Source: Proteiniclasticum ruminis DSM 24773
GTDB taxonomy: Bacteria; Bacillota; Clostridia; Clostridiales; Clostridiaceae
Reading direction: 5' to 3'
Length of the DNA: 64,000 bases
Assembly: GCF_000701905.1 (NCBI RefSeq)
Contig: NZ_JNKC01000006.1
Location: forward strand, 62,001 to 126,000
Within the stretch, counting starts at the first letter, position 1; every line of letters begins with the position of its first letter. Position numbers and translations under genes: made by a program. The notes beneath the pieces were generated by a model. That model had not been told where the DNA came from and searched no databases. It saw nothing but the letters and a program-made list of their open reading frames with translations. Below are positions 16,358 through 26,925 of this stretch, one piece after another.

Positions 16358-18293
16358 GATGTCAAATTTCGGCCTCTTCACTTTCGACTCGGACAGGGAT
16401 AAGCTCCTTCATGAACTTCAGAAGTTCGGATATGTTCATTTCACAGATCTGAAAGAACAGACCGCATATCTGGAAGAAGGACTGGAATCTCTGGAAATTC
16501 CTTATGAAGTCAGTGAAGTTGAGGATAAGATTCAAAACGTTAAGTTCGCCATGGATCTTCTGAAACGCTATGATGAACGGGAAACTGGAATGAAAGCCAT
16601 GATCAAAGGGAAGAACACCTTCACCTTTGAAGAGCTGGAAAAGAAAGTGGCCCATTTTGATTATGAACCTGTCATTGACAAGTTCAGAGAACTGACCCGA
16701 AAGATTGATCTTATCAGTCAGGAGGAGTTGAAAGAAAAGGCGGCCATGGAAGAGCTGAGACCTTGGAGAAATCTCGATTATGATGTGAGACTCTTCAGAG
16801 ATTTTCAGTTCAGTGAGGTATTTACAGGCACCATCCCTAAGAAATTGATGGAGTCTTTGAAAGAAGCCCTCGGCACCTTGGAAGAGACCTATTTGGAAAC
16901 CCTCAGTGAAGGGAAAGATGAGGCTTATGTGATAGGTCTCACCAGTAAAAGGGAAAAGGAGGACTTCAATGAAATCCTCAGAAACCATAGTTATACCACA
17001 GTAAATCTATCTGTTTCCGGAACACCGGAAGAGGAGATGAAAAAAAGAAAAGAATCTCTTGAGAAAATGAAGGAAGAGAAGAAAAAGCTTCAGGCGGAAA
17101 TCAAATCCATGGCAGGTCATCTGGCAAGATTTGAAGAAGTTTACGAGTATCTTCTCAATCTCAGACTCCGCTATGCTGCGGAGAACAACTTCTTAAGAAC
17201 TGGCAGCGTCAATGTCATTGAAGGGTTTATACCCACTGACAAAACCGATGGATTCAGGAAAGCGGTGGAAAAGACTCAGGAAGGGGCCTATTATCTTGAA
17301 CTGGAAGAGGCCAAGACTGAGGATGTGTCCGTTCCGATTCTTCTGAAGAATGGTAAGTTTACAGAGGCTTTCGAGTCTTTGACGACCATGTATTCCTTGC
17401 CTACGTATGATGCGATTGATCCGACCCCTCTCTTTGCGCCTTTCTTCTTTGCCTTCTTTGGCATGATGATTGGTGACTGGGGCTATGGTCTTCTTCTTCT
17501 GCTCGGTACAGGAACGATTCTGAAAATCGCGAACCTTGAAAAAGGCCAGAAACTTATGATGAGATTCCTTTTCTATCTAAGTTTTTCTACCATAGCTTGG
17601 GGATTTATCTTCGGATCATTCTTCGGTTTTCCATTCCCAGGATTCTCTCTGATCAGTCCAGCAGAAGAATACAATAAGCTTCTTATTGTTTCCATCGCTT
17701 TTGGTGGGATTCATCTGTTCTATGCATTGGGAATCAAAGCTTATTTAGCATTTAGGGCCGGAAAGCCTTTAGATGCGCTCTATGATGTGGGATTCTGGTA
17801 CATGGCCCTGATGGGTGGAATTGTGTATCTTCTTTCCATGGTCCTAGGAAGCTTGCCGGATATGGTGGCCACAGGTTCACTGATTGTCATGGTGATTGGA
17901 ATGGTGGGCATTATTCTGACGGGCGGACGTGAAAATGAAAGTGCTGTTGGAAAGCTTGCCGGTGGAATGTACAGTCTCTATGGCATTTCCAGCTACATTG
18001 GTGATTTTGTTTCCTATTCAAGACTGATGGCTCTAGCCCTGTCTGGTGGATTCATTGCAACAGCCATCAACATGATGGTTGAAATGCTCTTCGCATTAGG
18101 AATTCCAGGAATCATTGGTGGAGTTGTTGTCTTTGTTGTTGGACAGGCATTCAATCTGTTCCTGTCTGCGCTGAGTGCGTATGTGCACACCTCAAGACTG
18201 ACCTATGTCGAATTTTTCGGTAAGTTCTATGATGGTGGCGGAAAACCCTTCAAACTATTTAGAAATAAATCAAAATATATTAATATTGAATAA
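16344..18293 (+). CDS. ntpI: V-type ATP synthase subunit I (a-subunit)
   Basis: A 649-residue stator subunit with a long cytoplasmic half (about 1-345, with a coiled coil around 225-265) and a C-terminal membrane half of seven to eight spans (from about 355). The membrane half contains PTYDAIDPTPLFAPFFFAFFGMMIGDWGYG, here quoted in two parts as PTYDAIDPTPLFAPFF and GMMIGDWGYG, both conserved, and later SYSRLMALALSGGFIA with the essential Arg that faces the rotor ring. It provides the ion half-channels. The start overlaps ntpF. Confidence 0.93.
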   Translation: MAIVKMSNFGLFTFDSDRDKLLHELQKFGYVHFTDLKEQTAYLEEGLESLEIPYEVSEVEDKIQNVKFAMDLLKRYDERETGMKAMIKGKNTFTFEELEKKVAHFDYEPVIDKFRELTRKIDLISQEELKEKAAMEELRPWRNLDYDVRLFRDFQFSEVFTGTIPKKLMESLKEALGTLEETYLETLSEGKDEAYVIGLTSKREKEDFNEILRNHSYTTVNLSVSGTPEEEMKKRKESLEKMKEEKKKLQAEIKSMAGHLARFEEVYEYLLNLRLRYAAENNFLRTGSVNVIEGFIPTDKTDGFRKAVEKTQEGAYYLELEEAKTEDVSVPILLKNGKFTEAFESLTTMYSLPTYDAIDPTPLFAPFFFAFFGMMIGDWGYGLLLLLGTGTILKIANLEKGQKLMMRFLFYLSFSTIAWGFIFGSFFGFPFPGFSLISPAEEYNKLLIVSIAFGGIHLFYALGIKAYLAFRAGKPLDALYDVGFWYMALMGGIVYLLSMVLGSLPDMVATGSLIVMVIGMVGIILTGGRENESAVGKLAGGMYSLYGISSYIGDFVSYSRLMALALSGGFIATAINMMVEMLFALGIPGIIGGVVVFVVGQAFNLFLSALSAYVHTSRLTYVEFFGKFYDGGGKPFKLFRNKSKYINIE

Positions 18294-18299
18294 TTTTAG

Positions 18300-18791
<492 letters not shown>

Positions 18792-18833
18792 GAAAGACGG
18801 TCAAAGCGAAATAACAGAAAAGGAAGTGAGTTC

Positions 18834-19388
18834 ATGTCCAATCTGGAAAATTTGACAGATAAAATTCTGGAAGAAGCGAAAATCCAGGCGGACCTTCAAC
18901 TCCGTGACGCCAAGGCTTTTGAAGAAGAAGTCATCTCTAAGAAAGTAAGAGAGGCAGAGGAAAAGAAGGAAAAGATGCTGGAGAAGGCCAAGTTTGAGGC
19001 CAATCTTCTGAAAGAAAGAATCGTTTCGAATGCGGAAGTGAACCGCAGAAATGAACTGTTAAATGGAAAACAAAAAGTCATTGACCAGGTGTTTGAAAAG
19101 GCTAAGGAAAAGCTTGCCCACCTTCCACAGGAAGAGTACATCGCTTTTCTGAAGAACACCATTTCTTCCTTACACCTGAAGGGTACAGAAACTCTGAAGG
19201 TCAAAGAAGAATATATTGAAACCGTGAAAAATCTGGGGCTATCCCTGAAGGTGTCTGAGGACAGTGTTACTTCCGGGTTTGAAATCCAGGATGAGAAAAT
19301 CTCCCTCAATTACAACTTCAACGATATGGTGGATTTTTACAGAGAAGAATTGGTTAAAGATGTAGCAAGCACATTATTCAGGGAATAG
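18834..19388 (+). CDS. ntpE: V-type ATP synthase subunit E
   Basis: A 184-residue stalk subunit: an N-terminal charged helix (about residues 5-80) that coils with subunit G/H and a C-terminal globular domain that binds the catalytic head. Sequence is modestly conserved, but the length, helix-then-globule layout and position between K and C match E. hirae NtpE. AAGGAAGTGAG precedes ATG 18834. Confidence 0.88.
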   Translation: MSNLENLTDKILEEAKIQADLQLRDAKAFEEEVISKKVREAEEKKEKMLEKAKFEANLLKERIVSNAEVNRRNELLNGKQKVIDQVFEKAKEKLAHLPQEEYIAFLKNTISSLHLKGTETLKVKEEYIETVKNLGLSLKVSEDSVTSGFEIQDEKISLNYNFNDMVDFYREELVKDVASTLFRE

Positions 19389-19398
19389 GAGGGATTTC

Positions 19399-20400
19399 AT
19401 GAACAGAATGGATTTTTCCCAAGCTGTAATCAGAATCAAGGTTCTTGAAAAGCGGCTCCTGACCCGTGCAAGACTGGAAAGAATGGCGGATGCAGAAAAT
19501 CTGGAAGAAGTCATGAAAATCCTTGGTGAGACCGAATATCAGCAGCATCTTGGGAACCTCAAGAGAGTGGAGGACTACGAACAGGTCCTGGCCCTTGAGA
19601 TGAAAAGGGTGTACCACCTGATGGATGAACTCACCGGGGAAAAAGTCATAAAGGATCTTCTAGCCATGAAGTATGATTATCATAATCTGAAAGTCCTGGT
19701 CAAAGAAAAAATCTCAGGAAAGTCACTTTCCCATCTTTTGGTTCCTTACGGAACTCGCGACATGGGCAGTGTGAAAACAGCTTTGGCTGCCGGAGACTAC
19801 CGGGAACTGGAAGAGCCTATAAGAGAAGCGCTGCTTCAGGTTCTTTCTGATTATGAGAAAACAGGAGATCCCCAGAGGATTGATATTCTTCTGGACCGAT
19901 CCTACTATGAGCATCTTGGCCACATCGCGAAAGAAACAAAGATTCCTCTCTTTGAGGACTATGTGAAGAATCAGGTGGACTTTGCCAATGTCAGAACCCT
20001 CATCCGTGTAAAGAAGATGGATAAGGATCTGAAGTTCCTGGAGGAAGTGCTTCTTCCAGGGGGAAACATTGAGCGGGAGACCCTGCTTTATGCCATCCAT
20101 GACTCTCTGGACACCATCATGGTGAAGCTGAAGAATGAAAAGCTTTCAAAGCCCATTCTTCTAGGCTTGGAAGCCTTCAGAAAAACTGGAAGGCTCAGTG
20201 AGTTTGAGAAGATCGCAGACAATGAGCTGATGAATCTCAACAAAGGATCCAAGAATGTGATCTTCGGACCGGAACCTCTCTTCTCCTACCTTCATGCGAA
20301 GGAAGCCGAAGTGAAGGCTCTTAGAATCATCATGGTCTCCAAGATCAATAAGCTTTCTCCAGAGACCATCCGGGAAAGGTTGCGTGATTTGTATGTATAA
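19399..20400 (+). CDS. ntpC: V-type ATP synthase subunit C (d-subunit)
   Basis: A 333-residue, all-helical subunit that caps the rotor ring and connects it to the D/F central stalk. The length and the acidic/leucine-rich helical repeats, with pieces such as [12 protein letters not shown] and [14 protein letters not shown], match the V_ATPase d-subunit family. AGGAGGG precedes ATG 19399. Its last codons overlap the start of the F subunit. Confidence 0.9.
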   Translation: MNRMDFSQAVIRIKVLEKRLLTRARLERMADAENLEEVMKILGETEYQQHLGNLKRVEDYEQVLALEMKRVYHLMDELTGEKVIKDLLAMKYDYHNLKVLVKEKISGKSLSHLLVPYGTRDMGSVKTALAAGDYRELEEPIREALLQVLSDYEKTGDPQRIDILLDRSYYEHLGHIAKETKIPLFEDYVKNQVDFANVRTLIRVKKMDKDLKFLEEVLLPGGNIERETLLYAIHDSLDTIMVKLKNEKLSKPILLGLEAFRKTGRLSEFEKIADNELMNLNKGSKNVIFGPEPLFSYLHAKEAEVKALRIIMVSKINKLSPETIRERLRDLYV

Positions 20401-20701
20401 AATCGGCGTCATCGGAGACAAAGACTCCATTCTGCCATTCAAGGCGCTTGGGGTGGATGTGTATCCGGTCATTGGTGCGGAGGAGACAAGAAAAACCTTG
20501 GATACTCTCGCCAAAAATAAATATGGTATTGTCTTTATCACTGAACAGTCGGCTGAACTCATTCCAGAGTCCATTGAGCGGTACAACAGAGAACCTGTGC
20601 CTGCGGTGATTTTAATCCCCAGCAATCAGGGTAGTCTTAATATTGGCCTGAACAGAATCAATGAGAACGTGGAGAAGGCCGTCGGTTCAAATATTTTATA
20701 G
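20393..20701 (+). CDS. ntpG: V-type ATP synthase subunit F
   Basis: A 102-residue central-stalk subunit beginning [12 protein letters not shown], nearly identical in pattern to E. hirae NtpG, with the later [16 protein letters not shown] and [12 protein letters not shown] blocks. ATG 20393 overlaps the ntpC stop by 8 bp; a GTG at 20384 is in frame and closer to an AAAGG site, but family N-termini favour the ATG. It forms the rotor shaft with subunit D. Confidence 0.92.
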   Translation: MYKIGVIGDKDSILPFKALGVDVYPVIGAEETRKTLDTLAKNKYGIVFITEQSAELIPESIERYNREPVPAVILIPSNQGSLNIGLNRINENVEKAVGSNIL

Positions 20702-20714
20702 AAGGAGCGCTCTA

Positions 20715-22478
20715 ATGAAAGTCGGAAAAATAATTAAAGTGTCCGGCCCCCTTGTTGTTGCAGAGGGGATGGATGAAGCCAACGTCTATGACGTGGTTCA
20801 AGTTTCAGATAGAAAGCTCATTGGTGAAATCATCGAAATGAGAGGAGACCGTGCTTCGATCCAGGTTTATGAAGAAACCACCGGAATCGGACCAGGAGAG
20901 CCTGTGTACACCACAGGAGAGCCACTATCTGTGGAACTGGGACCTGGACTTATCGAGTCCATGTTTGACGGAATCCAGAGACCTCTTAATGCGATCATGG
21001 AACAAGTGGGTGACTTCCTGGAGAAGGGCGTGGTTGTACCATCCCTGAACAGAGAAAAACTATGGAAATTCACTCCAGCAGTGAAGCCTGGAGATGCAGT
21101 CTCTCAGGGAGATGTGCTGGGTACAGTGCAGGAGACTTCTGTTGTACTTCATAAAATCATGGTGCCTTATGGCAAGAGTGGTGTAGTGAAGGAAATCAAG
21201 GAAGGCGAATTCACAATACTAGATACAGTCTGTGTACTGGAGTCCGGTGAGGAAATCACCATGCTTCAGAAATGGCCAGTAAGACGTGGACGTGGGTATA
21301 AGAACAAGATCAACCCAGATGCTCCGCTCATCACCGGGCAGAGAGTCATCGACACCTTCTTCCCCATCACAAAGGGAGGAACTGCTGCAGTTCCAGGACC
21401 ATTCGGTTCTGGTAAGACCGTTGTGCAGCATCAGCTGGCTAAGTGGGCGGATTCTGAGATCGTTGTATATGTAGGCTGCGGAGAACGTGGAAATGAAATG
21501 ACCGACGTGCTTCTGGAATTCCCTGAAATCAAGGATCCAAAGACCGGAGAGTCTCTCATGAAGAGAACCGTGCTCATTGCAAACACCTCCAACATGCCAG
21601 TGGCAGCCAGAGAAGCTTCTATCTATACCGGAATCACCATTGCTGAATACTTCAGAGACATGGGCTACAGTGTAGCGATCATGGCAGACTCCACTTCCAG
21701 ATGGGCAGAAGCTCTTAGAGAGATGTCCGGAAGACTGGAAGAAATGCCTGGTGACGAAGGATACCCAGCGTATCTTGGTTCCCGTGCAGCGGAGTTCTAT
21801 GAAAGAGCAGGTAAGGTAAAATGCTACGGTTCTGATGACAGAATCGGCGCTCTCACCATCATTGGTGCGGTATCCCCTCCAGGAGGAGATATTTCCGAGC
21901 CAGTATCCCAGGCAACCCTTAGAATCGTTAAAGTGTTCTGGGGACTGGATGCAAGCCTTGCTTACAGAAGACACTTCCCTGCCATCAACTGGATGAACTC
22001 TTACTCCTTGTATCAGAGTAAAGTAGACGGCTGGATGGATCAGAATGTGGACAACGAATTCTCTTCCAACAGAACAAAGGCTATGGCGCTTTTACAGGAA
22101 GAATCTTCCCTACAGGAAATTGTAAGACTGGTTGGACGTGATTCTCTTTCAGAAGCAGATCAACTGAAGCTGGAAGCGGCAAAATCCATCCGAGAAGATT
22201 TCCTTCAGCAGAATGCGTTCCACGAAGTGGATACCTATTCTTCCCTGGACAAGCAGAACCTTATGCTGGATCTTGTGCTGCACTTCTACCATGAAGGACA
22301 GAGAGCTCTGAAGAACGGCATTTACCTCAATGATTTAATCAATCTTGAAGTAAGAGACCGTATTGCAAGAGCGAAGTATCTGGAAGAAAAAGACATTGAA
22401 AAGATTAAGGACATCAAAGTGGAACTGACCAAGGTTATTGATGATCTCATTGCAGAAGGAGGGATCCTAAATGCTTAA
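20715..22478 (+). CDS. ntpA: V-type ATP synthase catalytic subunit A
   Basis: A 587-residue catalytic subunit. Walker [14 protein letters not shown] (about residues 232-244), the arginine-rich [18 protein letters not shown] block, and the family-specific non-homologous insert (about 115-190) that distinguishes A subunits from F-type beta are all present. It hydrolyses or makes ATP in the A3B3 head. AAGGAGCG precedes ATG 20715. It overlaps ntpB by 8 bp. Confidence 0.97.
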   Translation: MKVGKIIKVSGPLVVAEGMDEANVYDVVQVSDRKLIGEIIEMRGDRASIQVYEETTGIGPGEPVYTTGEPLSVELGPGLIESMFDGIQRPLNAIMEQVGDFLEKGVVVPSLNREKLWKFTPAVKPGDAVSQGDVLGTVQETSVVLHKIMVPYGKSGVVKEIKEGEFTILDTVCVLESGEEITMLQKWPVRRGRGYKNKINPDAPLITGQRVIDTFFPITKGGTAAVPGPFGSGKTVVQHQLAKWADSEIVVYVGCGERGNEMTDVLLEFPEIKDPKTGESLMKRTVLIANTSNMPVAAREASIYTGITIAEYFRDMGYSVAIMADSTSRWAEALREMSGRLEEMPGDEGYPAYLGSRAAEFYERAGKVKCYGSDDRIGALTIIGAVSPPGGDISEPVSQATLRIVKVFWGLDASLAYRRHFPAINWMNSYSLYQSKVDGWMDQNVDNEFSSNRTKAMALLQEESSLQEIVRLVGRDSLSEADQLKLEAAKSIREDFLQQNAFHEVDTYSSLDKQNLMLDLVLHFYHEGQRALKNGIYLNDLINLEVRDRIARAKYLEEKDIEKIKDIKVELTKVIDDLIAEGGILNA

Positions 22479-23859
22479 AGAATATAGATCCGTTACAGAA
22501 GTTGTAGGACCCCTGATGGTTGTAGAAGGCGTTGAAGGCGTCAAGTACGAGGAGCTTGTGGAAATCGAGCTGCAGACCGGAGAAAAGAGAAGAGGAAGAG
22601 TTCTTGAAATCAATGGCGACAAAGCCATGGTTCAGCTCTTTGAAGGCTCCACCGGTATCAACCTCAAAGGCACAAAGGTACGATTCCTTGGAAAGCCCCT
22701 GGAACTGGGCGTTTCTGAGAGCATGATCGGCCGTATTTTCGACGGTCTTGGCCGTCCTAAAGATGGTGGACCTGAAATTATTCCAGAAGCCCGTATGGAC
22801 ATCAATGGTGTGCCCATCAACCCCGTTTCCAGAGACTACCCATCGGAGTTTATCCAGACTGGTATCTCAGCCATCGATGGTCTGAATACCTTGGTTAGAG
22901 GACAGAAGCTGCCAATTTTCTCCGGTTCAGGACTTCCTCACGCAGAGCTTGCAGCGCAGATTGCAAGACAGGCGAGAGTTCTTGGTAAGGGAGACAAGTT
23001 TGCGGTGGTCTTTGGAGCCATCGGTATTACCTTCGAAGAAGCAGAGTTCTTCATTGACGACTTTAAAAAGACCGGCGCCATCGACCGTGCTGTACTCTTT
23101 ATGAATCTTGCCAATGACCCTGCCATCGAAAGAATTGCAACCCCAAGAATGGCACTGACCTGTGCAGAGTATCTTGCTTTTGAGCAGGGCATGCAGGTTC
23201 TTGTTATTCTGACAGACCTGACAAACTACGCAGAAGCGCTCCGTGAGACTTCTGCTGCCAGAAAAGAAGTGCCAGGCAGACGTGGATATCCTGGATACCT
23301 TTATACAGACCTTTCCACCATCTATGAAAGAGCGGGAAGAATCAAGGGAAGAGCTGGGTCCATCACCCAGATCCCAATTCTCACCATGCCTGAAGATGAC
23401 AAGACCCATCCAATCCCTGACCTGACCGGATATATCACGGAAGGACAGATCATTCTTTCAAGAGACCTCTACAAGAGAGGCATTGAGCCACCTATCGACG
23501 TGCTTCCATCCCTGTCCCGTCTGAAGGATAAGGGTATTGGCCGCGGCAAGACCAGAGAAGACCATGCGGATACCATGAATCAGCTGTTTGCAGCTTATGC
23601 AACTGGTAAGGAAGCGAAAGAGCTTTCTGTCATTCTTGGAGAGTCTGCGCTGTCTGAATCTGACAAGGCTTTTGCGAACTTTGCGGATGCTTTTGAAAAG
23701 AGATATGTCAGCCAAGGATATGAAACCAACAGAGAAATCACCGATACCTTAGAGCTTGGGTGGGAACTTCTCACCATTCTGCCAAAGAACGAGCTGAAGA
23801 GAATCCGTGATGAATATATTGAGAGGTATATGCCAAAGGCCGCTGAAGGAGTTGAGTAA
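22471..23859 (+). CDS. ntpB: V-type ATP synthase non-catalytic subunit B
   Basis: A 462-residue subunit of the A3B3 hexamer. It lacks a canonical P-loop: the corresponding region reads [18 protein letters not shown], typical of B subunits. The [21 protein letters not shown] block carries the Arg finger region. The start overlaps the ntpA stop, implying coupled translation. Confidence 0.97.
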   Translation: MLKEYRSVTEVVGPLMVVEGVEGVKYEELVEIELQTGEKRRGRVLEINGDKAMVQLFEGSTGINLKGTKVRFLGKPLELGVSESMIGRIFDGLGRPKDGGPEIIPEARMDINGVPINPVSRDYPSEFIQTGISAIDGLNTLVRGQKLPIFSGSGLPHAELAAQIARQARVLGKGDKFAVVFGAIGITFEEAEFFIDDFKKTGAIDRAVLFMNLANDPAIERIATPRMALTCAEYLAFEQGMQVLVILTDLTNYAEALRETSAARKEVPGRRGYPGYLYTDLSTIYERAGRIKGRAGSITQIPILTMPEDDKTHPIPDLTGYITEGQIILSRDLYKRGIEPPIDVLPSLSRLKDKGIGRGKTREDHADTMNQLFAAYATGKEAKELSVILGESALSESDKAFANFADAFEKRYVSQGYETNREITDTLELGWELLTILPKNELKRIRDEYIERYMPKAAEGVE

Positions 23860-23861
23860 TC

Positions 23862-24500
23862 ATGGCTACACTGAACGTGAATCCAACCCGTATGGAGCTC
23901 ACCAAGCTGAAAGCCAGACTGGTTACTGCTTCCAGAGGTCATAAGCTACTCAAGGACAAGCAGGATGAGCTCATGAGAAGATTCATTGAGATGATCCGAA
24001 GAAACAAATCGCTCCGTGAGAACGTGGAGAAGGAGCTCATTGAAGTGTTCAAGGAGTTTCTCGTCTCTTCCGCCATCATGAGCCCGGAGTTTCTGGAAGA
24101 AGCGGTGGCCATCCCGAAAGAGGAGATCACTGTGGACATCCGCCAGAAAAACGTCATGAGCGTCAACGTTCCTGTGATGAACTTCGTCAGAAAACTTCAG
24201 GATGACCCTGGCAGCATCTATCCTTACGGATATGCCCAGACCTCTTCAGAGCTTGACGATGCCATCTCCAGGCTCTATGCCATCATGCCCCAGCTTCTGG
24301 AGCTGGCGGAAGTGGAAAAGTCCTGTCAGCTCATGGCAGACGAAATTGAAAAGACAAGAAGAAGAGTAAATGCCTTGGAATACAGAACCATCCCTGAGTT
24401 GAAGGAAACCATCAAGTTCATCCGCATGAAGCTGGATGAAAACGAGCGTGGTACCATCACAAGACTCATGAAGGTGAAGGATATCATCCAGAAGGCGTAA
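23862..24500 (+). CDS. ntpD: V-type ATP synthase subunit D
   Basis: A 212-residue rotor shaft subunit, mostly two long antiparallel helices (about 10-75 and 130-210), with the family blocks [14 protein letters not shown] and [18 protein letters not shown]. It begins 2 bp after ntpB and is the last operon gene before a strong terminator. This completes the complex: G/H, I, K, E, C, F, A, B and D are all present. Confidence 0.95.
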   Translation: MATLNVNPTRMELTKLKARLVTASRGHKLLKDKQDELMRRFIEMIRRNKSLRENVEKELIEVFKEFLVSSAIMSPEFLEEAVAIPKEEITVDIRQKNVMSVNVPVMNFVRKLQDDPGSIYPYGYAQTSSELDDAISRLYAIMPQLLELAEVEKSCQLMADEIEKTRRRVNALEYRTIPELKETIKFIRMKLDENERGTITRLMKVKDIIQKA

Positions 24501-24513
24501 AATTGTTAAAAAA

Positions 24514-24560
24514 GGAAACTGCCGAGTGAACGATTGTTCCAGACAGCAGTTTCCTTTTTT
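24514..24560 (+). terminator. Terminator of the V-ATPase operon
   Basis: Perfect 9-bp arms GGAAACTGC (24514-24522) and GCAGTTTCC (24546-24554) with a 23-base loop, then TTTTTT. Confidence 0.85.
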
Positions 24561-24627
24561 CGTGCGGTGCAGAAAGAGCATCAGGAAGATTATTCAGCAG
24601 TTTTGAATTCAGCAGGATAAATACTTC

Positions 24628-24657
24628 TTGAATAGTAGGAGCTCAAAATGGTATCAT
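24628..24657 (+). promoter_or_regulatory. Candidate promoter of the DUF1292 gene
   Basis: TTGAAT (24628-24633), 18 bp, TATCAT (24652-24657). Confidence 0.5.
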
Positions 24658-24683
24658 CTAAATGTGATAGGAGTTGATTACAC

Positions 24684-24950
24684 GTGGACGAGAAAACTAT
24701 ATTAAAATTCAAAGACGAAGAAGGCAACGTTGTAGAGCTGGAAGCTGTGGCGGAGATTTATCTGGATGAACAGAAGTATCTAATTCTGGCACCACTGGAT
24801 GACAATAGTGCCGATGAATATGTATACCGTGTGGATGTAAATAAAGAAGGACAGGAAGAACTCAATGCCATTGAAAGTGATGAAGAGTTCATGAAGGTCA
24901 AAAAAGAATACAAAAATCTACTGTACAATGAGGGTGGTAAGAATGAATAA
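24684..24950 (+). CDS. DUF1292 family protein (YrzB-like)
   Basis: An 88-residue acidic protein with the DUF1292 pattern: FKDEEGNVVELEAVAEIYLDE, quoted as FKDEEGNVVELEAVAE then IYLDE, followed by KYLILAPLDD and EYVYRVDV. These small beta-rich proteins are widespread in Firmicutes with no known function. GTG 24684 has AGGAG about 10 bases upstream. Translation is coupled to the next gene by an 8-bp overlap. Confidence 0.85.
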   Translation: MDEKTILKFKDEEGNVVELEAVAEIYLDEQKYLILAPLDDNSADEYVYRVDVNKEGQEELNAIESDEEFMKVKKEYKNLLYNEGGKNE

Positions 24951-25338
24951 GGACAATATTTTAGAATATCTGGAAAACAACGGTCTCACAGACGTAGACA
25001 TCATCAGAGAAGAGGAAGGGCTCATCGTGGCTACAGCCTTCTATGATTTTGACGACGAAGAAATGGAAGCAGCCAAGGCTTATGCTGAAGGGCAAATCAC
25101 CGATGAGGAAGACGCAGAAGCTTCTGAGGAGTACCTGATGAACTATCTGGTTGATCTTGCTGTGGATAATCTGGGTGAAGTTTTCGAGGAGCTCATTGAT
25201 GAGGAAGGTGTTGATGCACAGTACCTGACTTATGAAATGGACCCAGAAGAGCCAGACACCATCCAAGTGGCAATGCTGTTCTCCAAGGGAGATCTGGATA
25301 AGGATCTGGAAGATATTCTGGACGAACTGGAGATGTAA
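24943..25338 (+). CDS. Acidic hypothetical protein
   Basis: A 131-residue, very acidic protein (Asp/Glu rich throughout, for example DEEDAEASEEY and DKDLEDILDELEM). ATG 24943 overlaps the DUF1292 stop codon (ATGAATAA) after a GAGGGTGG site, so the two are co-translated. No signal peptide, membrane segment or recognised motif. I do not recognise the family; co-translation suggests a shared, probably cytoplasmic, role. Confidence 0.65.
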   Translation: MNKDNILEYLENNGLTDVDIIREEEGLIVATAFYDFDDEEMEAAKAYAEGQITDEEDAEASEEYLMNYLVDLAVDNLGEVFEELIDEEGVDAQYLTYEMDPEEPDTIQVAMLFSKGDLDKDLEDILDELEM

Positions 25339-25384
25339 AGCCTTAATGTTATTTGAATATTAAGAAAATGGTCCGGAGCTTTTA

Positions 25385-25412
25385 TTGAAAAATACAGGAT
25401 TTGTGCTATAAT
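25385..25412 (+). promoter_or_regulatory. Promoter of 6S RNA
   Basis: TTGAAA (25385-25390), 16 bp, perfect TATAAT (25407-25412). The start site should be near 25419. Confidence 0.8.
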
Positions 25413-25418
25413 AAAGTT

Positions 25419-25622
25419 AATCAAGAAATCCTGAAGTGTTCGTGTAGCCTATATATTCAACCTACATTATAGATCCGGGATTGCTAACAGAGAGAATGAT
25501 ATCAGGCTTAAATGGTAGCTACCTTTTCCTAGGAACGTAAGAAGATAGATAATTTTCTTGAGGCGAACCCACCTGCTGAGGGCAGGTATGGATTCATAGG
25601 TGAACGGCATGTCGGGAACTTA
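25419..25622 (+). ncRNA. ssrS: 6S RNA
   Basis: A non-coding stretch of about 200 nt with its own promoter and terminator. The 5' end ATCCTGAAGTGTTCGTG resembles the 5' end of Bacillus 6S-1 RNA as I recall it, and it can pair with the 3' end GGCATGTCGGGA (25606-25617), giving the closed terminal stem of 6S RNA; a further GCCTAT/ATAGGT helix follows inside. The interior contains a long imperfect hairpin with an ACCTGC/GCAGGT helix (25571-25586). 6S RNA binds sigma-A RNA polymerase as an open-promoter mimic. Ends are approximate; assignment rests on terminal pairing and remembered family sequence. Confidence 0.75.
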
Positions 25623-25633
25623 AATGATTATGA

Positions 25634-25661
25634 TTGCTCTGCTTCACTGCAGAGCAATTTT
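25634..25661 (+). terminator. Terminator of 6S RNA
   Basis: TTGCTCTGC (25634-25642), loop TTCACT, GCAGAGCAA (25649-25657), then TTTT. It ends 18 bp before the next start codon. Confidence 0.8.
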
Positions 25662-25679
25662 CATATGTGGAGGAATAAA

Positions 25680-25868
25680 ATGTACGAAGAGATACCACAC
25701 GACGAGCTCGTGGCAAAAATCAATGAGTTTACAAAAATGACAAGAGAAAGAGATTTGACCGAAGAAGAAGAGAAAGAACGCGCGGCTTACCGCGAAGAAT
25801 ATCTGAAGAGAATCCGACAGAGTATGCGTGGCAGTCTTCAGGGTGTTTATTACAAAGGAAAGAAGTAG
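25680..25868 (+). CDS. DUF896 family protein (YnzC-like)
   Basis: A 62-residue, charged, helical protein matching the DUF896/YnzC family: KINEFTKMTRERDLTEEEE, then ERAAYREEYLKRIR. These form a short helical hairpin; in Bacillus a member is linked to the SOS operon, but the function is unclear. ATG 25680 follows GGAGG. It lies directly after the 6S terminator and 9 bp before hprK. Confidence 0.85.
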   Translation: MYEEIPHDELVAKINEFTKMTRERDLTEEEEKERAAYREEYLKRIRQSMRGSLQGVYYKGKK

Positions 25869-25877
25869 GAGGCCATT

Positions 25878-26810
25878 ATGTCCGTTAAAGTAAGAAATCT
25901 CATCAAGGAGTTTGACCTGGAGGTGCTTCAGGAAGGAACCATCAACAGCGAAATGACCATCAATGACATCAACCGTCCAGGTCTTCAGCTGGCAGGATTC
26001 TACAATTATTTTTCCAAAGACCGTGTTCAGGTCATCGGCATGGGAGAATGGAGTTTTCTGGATGAACTGATTCCTGCGCTCCGTGAGAAAAGACTGGAAA
26101 AGTTCATGGCCCATGAGATTCCCTGCATCATCATGACCAGGAATCTGGAGCCCCATGAGGAGCTTCTATCTGCAGCCAGAAGAAACAAAAGATGGGTGCT
26201 GCGGACCAAGCTCTCTTCCACCATTTTCATTTCCAGGCTGACCATGTATCTCTCCAACGAGATAGCGCCAGAGACAAGGCTGCATGGTACTTTAGTGGAC
26301 ATATATGGCATGGGAGTCTTTATCACAGGGGTCAGCGGGATCGGCAAGAGTGAAGCAACGCTGGAACTTCTGAAAAGAGGCCACAGACTGGTTGCAGATG
26401 ATGCTGTGGATATCCGGGCTGTGGATGGTGTCCTTCGGGGCAGATGTCCTGAAATAACCTTCGGCATGATGGAGGTAAGAGGTCTTGGCATCATCGATGT
26501 GTCTGCTCTCTACGGTCTTTCCACCATGATTCCCAATAAGCGCATTGATTTCATCATCCATCTGGAGCACTGGAGAGATGATGGGGATTACGACCGTCTG
26601 GGGATGGATGAGTTTGAGGAGATCCTGGGGGTCAAAGTGAAGAAGCTGGTGGTTCCCGTGAGAAGCGGAAGAAATATTTCCATCATCATCGAAGCGGCAG
26701 CGGCCAACTACCGATATTCAAGAATCTCCAAGGTTTCTCCCGCAGAGGTCATTGATGAACGTATGAGAGAAGTGAGCCAAAGGCTCATGGCAGAACAGGA
26801 AGAAAAATAA
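25878..26810 (+). CDS. hprK: HPr kinase/phosphorylase
   Basis: A 310-residue bifunctional enzyme that phosphorylates HPr on Ser46 when glycolytic intermediates are high and dephosphorylates it otherwise, controlling CcpA-dependent catabolite repression. Walker A GVSGIGKS at residues 151-158 is followed by the RLVADDAVDI segment and the family signature MEVRGLGIIDV. Length matches B. subtilis HprK (310). AGGAGG precedes ATG 25878. It is co-directional with the DUF896 gene 9 bp upstream; no lgt follows, unlike in Bacillus. Confidence 0.95.
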   Translation: MSVKVRNLIKEFDLEVLQEGTINSEMTINDINRPGLQLAGFYNYFSKDRVQVIGMGEWSFLDELIPALREKRLEKFMAHEIPCIIMTRNLEPHEELLSAARRNKRWVLRTKLSSTIFISRLTMYLSNEIAPETRLHGTLVDIYGMGVFITGVSGIGKSEATLELLKRGHRLVADDAVDIRAVDGVLRGRCPEITFGMMEVRGLGIIDVSALYGLSTMIPNKRIDFIIHLEHWRDDGDYDRLGMDEFEEILGVKVKKLVVPVRSGRNISIIIEAAAANYRYSRISKVSPAEVIDERMREVSQRLMAEQEEK

Positions 26811-26857
26811 GGGAAGAAAAATAAGATTCTCTTAAGACCTTGAATGTCAAAGAAGAC

Positions 26858-26904
26858 TTGTAATTGTGCTGAATTTAATCTATAATTAAACTAAATTAAA
26901 TTCA
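26858..26904 (+). promoter_or_regulatory. Promoter with 10-bp inverted repeat upstream of the fur-type gene
   Basis: TTGTAA (26858-26863), 17 bp, TATAAT (26881-26886). Perfect arms TGAATTTAAT (26870-26879) and ATTAAATTCA (26895-26904), 15 bp apart, bracket the -10, fitting autorepression. Confidence 0.65.
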
Positions 26905-26925
26905 TTATAAATTGAGGTGAAAAAG

